64,000 bases of DNA from Flavobacteriales bacterium (GTDB lineage: Bacteria > Bacteroidota > Bacteroidia > JANQJC01). Positions 59,458 through 64,000 of the stretch are shown here, piece by piece. Position 1 is the first letter of the stretch; every line of letters begins with the position of its first letter. The notes under the pieces were generated by a model, which saw nothing but the letters and a program-made list of their open reading frames with translations, made no database searches and was not told the DNA's origin. The stretch is from contig JANQJC010000025.1 of assembly GCA_028281825.1 (NCBI GenBank), positions 1-64,000 on the forward strand. The letters are read 5' to 3'. A program made the position numbers and the translations under genes.

Positions 59458-60042
59458 ATGGCATCGCAAGATATTGAGTGCTTATTTGAACAATCTAATA
59501 ATATAGAAGTAAAACGCTTTTGGAAGGAGTTAGAAGCTGCTATTGGACGAGAATTTTCTGGTGAAACAGTCCTTGACTTGGGGTGCAGTTTTTCAGCGTT
59601 ATTTGTTAATCTCTTGGAGAACAACTCCGAGAAGCTGATGAAGTATTGGGGTATCGAAAAGCTGAGTGAAAAAGAGATAGAAAAATCCGGTGCTTTTTCA
59701 TCAAAAACCTTTTATATTGAATATGATACCAGTATTGAAGAGTTCATAGAAAGGGATATAGCACAAAAGTTCTCACTTATTTTCTTGAGAAATGTACTTC
59801 ATTATATAGCGCCTAAGTATGACGATAAAATCATTGACTTCCTCAATAATCATCTATTAAACGAAGGCATTATATACATAGAGGTCATACCCCATACATG
59901 CCCAATAAATCATGGTAGGAAATATCCGTTTGATGAGGGACGTTACAAGAGGTATCTCAAGGCATTCAGCGTGGTGTCATCATATGAATATGGAGTCACA
60001 GATAAGCACCAATTAAAGGCGACATTAAAATTCGTCGAATGA
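59458..60042 (+). CDS. putative SAM-dependent methyltransferase
   Basis: TVLDLGCSFSALFVNLLE; SLIFLRNVLHYI. Confidence 0.7.
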   Translation: MASQDIECLFEQSNNIEVKRFWKELEAAIGREFSGETVLDLGCSFSALFVNLLENNSEKLMKYWGIEKLSEKEIEKSGAFSSKTFYIEYDTSIEEFIERDIAQKFSLIFLRNVLHYIAPKYDDKIIDFLNNHLLNEGIIYIEVIPHTCPINHGRKYPFDEGRYKRYLKAFSVVSSYEYGVTDKHQLKATLKFVE

Positions 60043-60099
60043 TTATTAACATGTTATCAACAATTCCTGTGTTTTGTTGAAAATATGAGCGCCCCGAAG

Positions 60100-60130
60100 T
60101 TGAGCAAGGCAGATTTTTAGTATATTTTTG
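60100..60130 (+). promoter_or_regulatory. putative parA promoter
   Basis: TTG (60100-60102)-N20-TATTTTTG (60123-60130). Confidence 0.5.
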
Positions 60131-60155
60131 TGACTATCCAAACTATGACGGAATT

Positions 60156-60971
60156 ATGGGAAAGATAATAGCTATTGCCAACCAAAAAGGTGGCGTTGGT
60201 AAAACAACTACTGCCATTAATTTGGCGGCCAGTCTTGCAGTTTTAGAATATAAAGTATTACTCGTTGATGCCGACCCACAGGCCAACTCAACATCGGGGG
60301 TGGGCTTTGATCCCCGCAATGTAAAAACAAGTATTTATGAATGCCTCGTAGGTGAAACCAACCCAAAGGATATCATCCTGGAGACAGAAACGCCCAATAT
60401 GTGGTTACTGCCAGCACATATTGATTTGGTAGGTGCTGAGATTGAAATGATTAACCTGCCCAACCGCGAAAAGGTGATGCGCAAGATGTTTGAAGGCATC
60501 AAGGATGATTACGATTTTGTGATTATTGATTGCTCCCCTTCTCTTGGACTGCTAACTATCAATGCATTAACAGGTGCTGATTCTGTCATCATACCAGTGC
60601 AATGCGAGTATTTTGCTTTGGAAGGCTTGGGTAAGTTGTTAAACACCATTAAGATTGTCCAGACCCGCCTGAATACTGACCTCTCAATAGAAGGTATGCT
60701 ACTCACCATGTATGATAGCCGTTTGCGTTTATCCAACCAAGTGGTAGAAGAAGTGAAAACTCACTTCCAAAATATGGTGTTTGATACCATTATTCAGAGA
60801 AATACCCGTTTGGGTGAGGCACCAAGCTTTGGGCAAACCATTATCATGCACGATGCCAGCTCAAGAGGTGCAGTCAACTACCTGAACCTTGCAAGAGAAC
60901 TGCTCCAAAAAAACGGAATGACAAAGATTGACGAGTCGGAGAAAATAATACCAGTTATAAATGAGCAATAA
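60156..60971 (+). CDS. parA: chromosome partitioning ParA/Soj ATPase
   Basis: KIIAIANQKGGVGKTTTAINLAASLA. Confidence 0.96.
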   Translation: MGKIIAIANQKGGVGKTTTAINLAASLAVLEYKVLLVDADPQANSTSGVGFDPRNVKTSIYECLVGETNPKDIILETETPNMWLLPAHIDLVGAEIEMINLPNREKVMRKMFEGIKDDYDFVIIDCSPSLGLLTINALTGADSVIIPVQCEYFALEGLGKLLNTIKIVQTRLNTDLSIEGMLLTMYDSRLRLSNQVVEEVKTHFQNMVFDTIIQRNTRLGEAPSFGQTIIMHDASSRGAVNYLNLARELLQKNGMTKIDESEKIIPVINEQ

Positions 60972-61857
60972 GAAAGGGGCATTAGGCAGGGGCCTGAGTG
61001 CACTGCTCGAAGATAATAGTACAGACGTCACCAACAACCAACCTCAGGGTGCGGTTGTAGGTTCTGTATCCAATATCCAATTAGACCATATTGAGGCCAA
61101 CCCATTTCAGCCGCGTACTGAGTTTGAACAGGAAGCCCTTGAGGAACTGGCAACATCTATCAAAGAGTTAGGTGTTATTCAACCAGTAACGGTTCGCAAG
61201 CTGGGTTTTGATAAATACCAACTGATATCGGGTGAAAGGCGCTTTCGTGCATCAAAACTAGCAGGACTAACTGAAGTGCCTGCGTATGTACGTGTGGCTA
61301 ATGACCAAACTATGTTGGAGATGGCCTTGGTAGAGAATATCCAAAGGGAAGAACTCAACGCCATTGAAGTATCGATAAGCTATAAGCGTCTGATAGATGA
61401 ATGTAAGCTTACTCAGGAGGCTTTGAGTGAAAGGGTAGGGAAGAAGCGTTCTACCATAGCCAACTACATTCGATTACTCAAGCTGCCACCAGAGATACAA
61501 GTCGCACTCCAGAACAATGAGTTAACCATGGGTCATGCCCGTGCATTGGTCAACTTACCAGACGATGATACTCAACTAGCCATTTTTGACCAGATAGTAA
61601 AGAATGCCCTTTCAGTAAGGCAAGTAGAGAACATTGTGCGTGAGTTAGGTGAGGGGGGCAGCCTAAAGAGGAAGAAAGGTACAACAACTCCAGTAACACT
61701 TTCTTATGATATGCAAAGGGTTAGAAACAGCTTGAAAGACATGTTGGAAACCCCTGTGGAAGTAAAAGCCAGTAAAACAGGTAAAGGTCAAATTGTCATC
61801 AAGTTCAAGTCAGAAGCTGAATTGAGGGAAATGGCTAAGAAACTTGGGGTGGAGTAA
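60961..61857 (+). CDS. parB: chromosome partitioning protein ParB/Spo0J
   Basis: IEANPFQPRTEFEQEALEELATSIKELGVIQPVTVRK, GERRFRASKLAGL; HTH. Confidence 0.96.
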   Translation: MSNKKGALGRGLSALLEDNSTDVTNNQPQGAVVGSVSNIQLDHIEANPFQPRTEFEQEALEELATSIKELGVIQPVTVRKLGFDKYQLISGERRFRASKLAGLTEVPAYVRVANDQTMLEMALVENIQREELNAIEVSISYKRLIDECKLTQEALSERVGKKRSTIANYIRLLKLPPEIQVALQNNELTMGHARALVNLPDDDTQLAIFDQIVKNALSVRQVENIVRELGEGGSLKRKKGTTTPVTLSYDMQRVRNSLKDMLETPVEVKASKTGKGQIVIKFKSEAELREMAKKLGVE

Positions 61858-61871
61858 TTATTCTTGGCATG

Positions 61872-62228
61872 TCAGGGTATTTCTTTCCCTGTCATTCTGA
61901 GCGTAGCGGAAGAATCTACAATATTCTCATTCAAAAATTTCCAACTAGGATTAAAAGAAGTAATAAGTTCTTCTTTTTTCTTCCTAACCCATCCCTTTAT
62001 TTGTTTTTCTCTTGCGATGGCTTGATCTATCCACTGAAATCGTTCCCAATAAATAAGATAAGTGCAATTGTATTTAGTCGTGAACTTAAACTCCTTATTA
62101 TTATTGGTGTTTTCATTATGTTCAATTAATCGACGTTTTAAGTCATTGGTAACACCTATGTATAAAACACTCTTATTGTGATTAGTTAAGATGTAAACAT
62201 AATAGTTGTGTGTGCCAAATGTTTTCAT
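61872..62228 (-). CDS. GIY-YIG nuclease superfamily small protein; C-terminus read through the repeat
   Basis: NYYVYILTNHNKSVLYIGVTNDLKRRLIEHN; tail DSSATLRMTGK is encoded by the terminal repeat. Confidence 0.9.
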   Translation of the reverse strand: MKTFGTHNYYVYILTNHNKSVLYIGVTNDLKRRLIEHNENTNNNKEFKFTTKYNCTYLIYWERFQWIDQAIAREKQIKGWVRKKKEELITSFNPSWKFLNENIVDSSATLRMTGKEIP

Positions 62229-62275
62229 TACATATTGTTCACAAAGGTAGATTCTTCCGCTACGCTTAGAATGAC
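61891..62275. mobile_element. 385-bp GIY-YIG element bounded by 29-bp inverted repeats (copy B)
   Basis: 61891-61919 gtcattctgagcgtagcggaagaatctac; 62247-62275 gtagattcttccgctacgcttagaatgac: inverted, 28/29 identical. Confidence 0.75.
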
Positions 62276-62279
62276 AAAA

Positions 62280-64000
62280 CTACTTCCTCACTACTTTTAT
62301 ATTCTCACAACCAGCTTCAGTGCACCAACGCACGAAGTATACCCCTGAGTCACTTTCAGCCATTGAGATTATCTTTTTGCCTTGCGAAGCACGAAAGCTC
62401 TCGTGAAGGATTTCCTTACCAACAACATCATAAACGTTCAGTTGAACCATCCTTTCATTAGGCTCTGCGTATTCAATTGTAAGTCGGTCACTAAATGGGT
62501 TGGGATAAACCTTAAGCTCACTTTTTTCTATCTCAATCACTGAAATTGGCTCTGCCCCGCTGTATATCTTCACGTTGTCAATCACCAAACTATTTCCTCG
62601 CCTATTCTTTCCTACAAATTTTACCAGTATATCACTTCCATCCGCGAACTGCGCAATATCAATAATGGTATCATTCCAGTGTTGGGGCAGACTGGGTAAA
62701 AAGCCTTGCACTTTGTCTTCATCTACCACAGTATTCAAGTCCTCACCACCTGCAAAAAAAACACGACTCCAATTTTGTCCGCAGTCATTTGAAATATCAA
62801 TACCCACTGTATCACTCAGTACATTATGTCTATGTTGATAAGCATAGTTAAACTTAAGCCATAAGGGGCCACCATTTGGCGTCGTTATTCTTGGGGTCAC
62901 AATCTCATCAATTTGATTGTGGGGCACTTGGCTAAAAAACCTCATATACATGGAGGTTTGTCCCCCATCAACACCTAAAGTAGATATGGTATCCCATGTA
63001 AAGTTGAAGTTTGGGTTGTTGATATACCAATGTGAGTGCCCTAGGTTCACAGCTTCAAACTGCTCAATAAATGGTATAGACTCAACACCCCTGTAATTGA
63101 AACGCGCAATACGAGTGTTGTTTATTGAGTCTAATTCAGTAATGTTTGCAACGGGTTCCACATTCACCATAAGTTCGTAATTGCTGCTTTGCGGCATAGT
63201 CAGATTCGGTAGGATTATAGTGGTGCTTTGCCCAGCTTGTAATGTTCCAGTCCAGTTGTAGGTGTTGGTATTTGTACCTACCAGGCCATAATAGATAGTA
63301 GCATCGGTAATGGTACTATCACCCAGGTTTTCAAGCTTGATTGTAGGTGTTATGTTGTCATCACAAGTATAACTGAAGTTAGGGTCTTGTATTTCAGTAA
63401 TGGCTATATCAAATGGTGAAGTATGCGGTGGAACAGGAGTATGGCTCTGCGCCAAATAGTTGAAAGCCGCCAGTACATCAATCATGCCCCTACCATAACT
63501 GTTGTCTTCTCCCACTGGGCCTAGGTCAATTGCCGTATAGTATAGCGCCAAAAGTATTTCCTCGCCTGTTAGGTAGGGAAAAGCTTCTTTCAGCAAGAGT
63601 ACTGCACCAGTAGCGTGTGGCCCCGCCATCGAAGTTCCTTGATAGGAATCATAACCTCCGTTGACTACTGCGGAGCGTACATTAACACCTGGGGCAACAA
63701 CTTCAGGTTTTATTATCTGTATGCTATCTCCCCAACAGGTAGTTGGTCCGCGGCTAGAGAAGCTGGCTATTGGCAATGAGTCATAATAATGATTCACGGC
63801 ACCCACAGTAAACGAATTTACCACTCCGGTATTTATATGAAATGGGTAGGACATAGTGCTATCCCCAGGTCCGTCATTGCCCGCAGAAGCCACGTTTGCT
63901 ATACCAGCTGCTTCAATAGTAGTGAGCATATCTGCAAAATAACCTGTGCACAAAGTGGTGTCGTCAACTACTACAAAGCCCCACGAGTTATTAATGGCAT
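62280..64000 (-). CDS. subtilisin-like (S8) protease with T9SS sorting tail (5' truncated by window edge)
   Basis: AINNSWGFVVVDDTTLCTGYF continues open to the window edge; ASAGNDGPGD, GTSMAGPHATGAVLLL; C-terminus LKVYPNPFSDRLTIEY...GVYFVRWCTEAGCENIKVVRK. Confidence 0.92.
   Translation of the reverse strand, partial: AINNSWGFVVVDDTTLCTGYFADMLTTIEAAGIANVASAGNDGPGDSTMSYPFHINTGVVNSFTVGAVNHYYDSLPIASFSSRGPTTCWGDSIQIIKPEVVAPGVNVRSAVVNGGYDSYQGTSMAGPHATGAVLLLKEAFPYLTGEEILLALYYTAIDLGPVGEDNSYGRGMIDVLAAFNYLAQSHTPVPPHTSPFDIAITEIQDPNFSYTCDDNITPTIKLENLGDSTITDATIYYGLVGTNTNTYNWTGTLQAGQSTTIILPNLTMPQSSNYELMVNVEPVANITELDSINNTRIARFNYRGVESIPFIEQFEAVNLGHSHWYINNPNFNFTWDTISTLGVDGGQTSMYMRFFSQVPHNQIDEIVTPRITTPNGGPLWLKFNYAYQHRHNVLSDTVGIDISNDCGQNWSRVFFAGGEDLNTVVDEDKVQGFLPSLPQHWNDTIIDIAQFADGSDILVKFVGKNRRGNSLVIDNVKIYSGAEPISVIEIEKSELKVYPNPFSDRLTIEYAEPNERMVQLNVYDVVGKEILHESFRASQGKKIISMAESDSGVYFVRWCTEAGCENIKVVRK

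Noticed and set aside
1-64000. CRISPR arrays, rRNA operons, prophage or classical IS transposases
   Set aside because: No regularly spaced direct repeats, rRNA signatures, integrases or DDE transposases seen; only the two GIY-YIG units look mobile

Overview
The window is chromosomal DNA from a Bacteroidota (Cytophagales-like) bacterium. The basis is several proteins with T9SS 'YPNP' C-terminal sorting tails, a PorV-like protein, TTTG-N19-TAnnTTTG promoters, a DUF5606 protein, and ECF sigma/'sensor' operons. Most of it is housekeeping: gltA, a split transketolase, sucC, rocD, tRNA-Leu(GAG), ilvE, parC/parE, ychF, lolD, an M3 peptidase, murB, waaA, etfBA, a nucleoside transporter, and parAB. 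Observations I rate highest: (1) the histidine kinase at 9619-11133 has an ETR1-like ethylene-binding/Cu(I) transmembrane domain, with all seven residues I recall as essential for ethylene binding at matching spacing, next to three stand-alone receivers; (2) an unlisted 37-aa ORF at 56876-56989 ends in PYIYAGF, resembling the DltX microprotein C-terminus, and is ATGA-coupled behind an MBOAT and a DltD-like SGNH gene, suggesting a Dlt-like envelope acylation cassette in a Gram-negative lineage; (3) two ~385-390 bp elements each hold a small GIY-YIG nuclease ORF between inverted, internally palindromic repeats, resembling a REP/RAYT arrangement with a GIY-YIG enzyme; (4) a small membrane-anchored gene at 38329-38759 is split by an apparent frameshift missing from the ORF track; (5) a TetR gene has two matching operators (GTRAGTGAKTACTYAC), one abutting a perfect Bacteroidota promoter. 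Further items are a phage-adhesin-like polyglycine domain, a metzincin-like HEXXHXXGXXD protein, an LpxR-like protein with Cys/Lys-rich inserts, and a five-copy YY-repeat protein. All calls come from reading the sequence and remembered family motifs; no database search was run.
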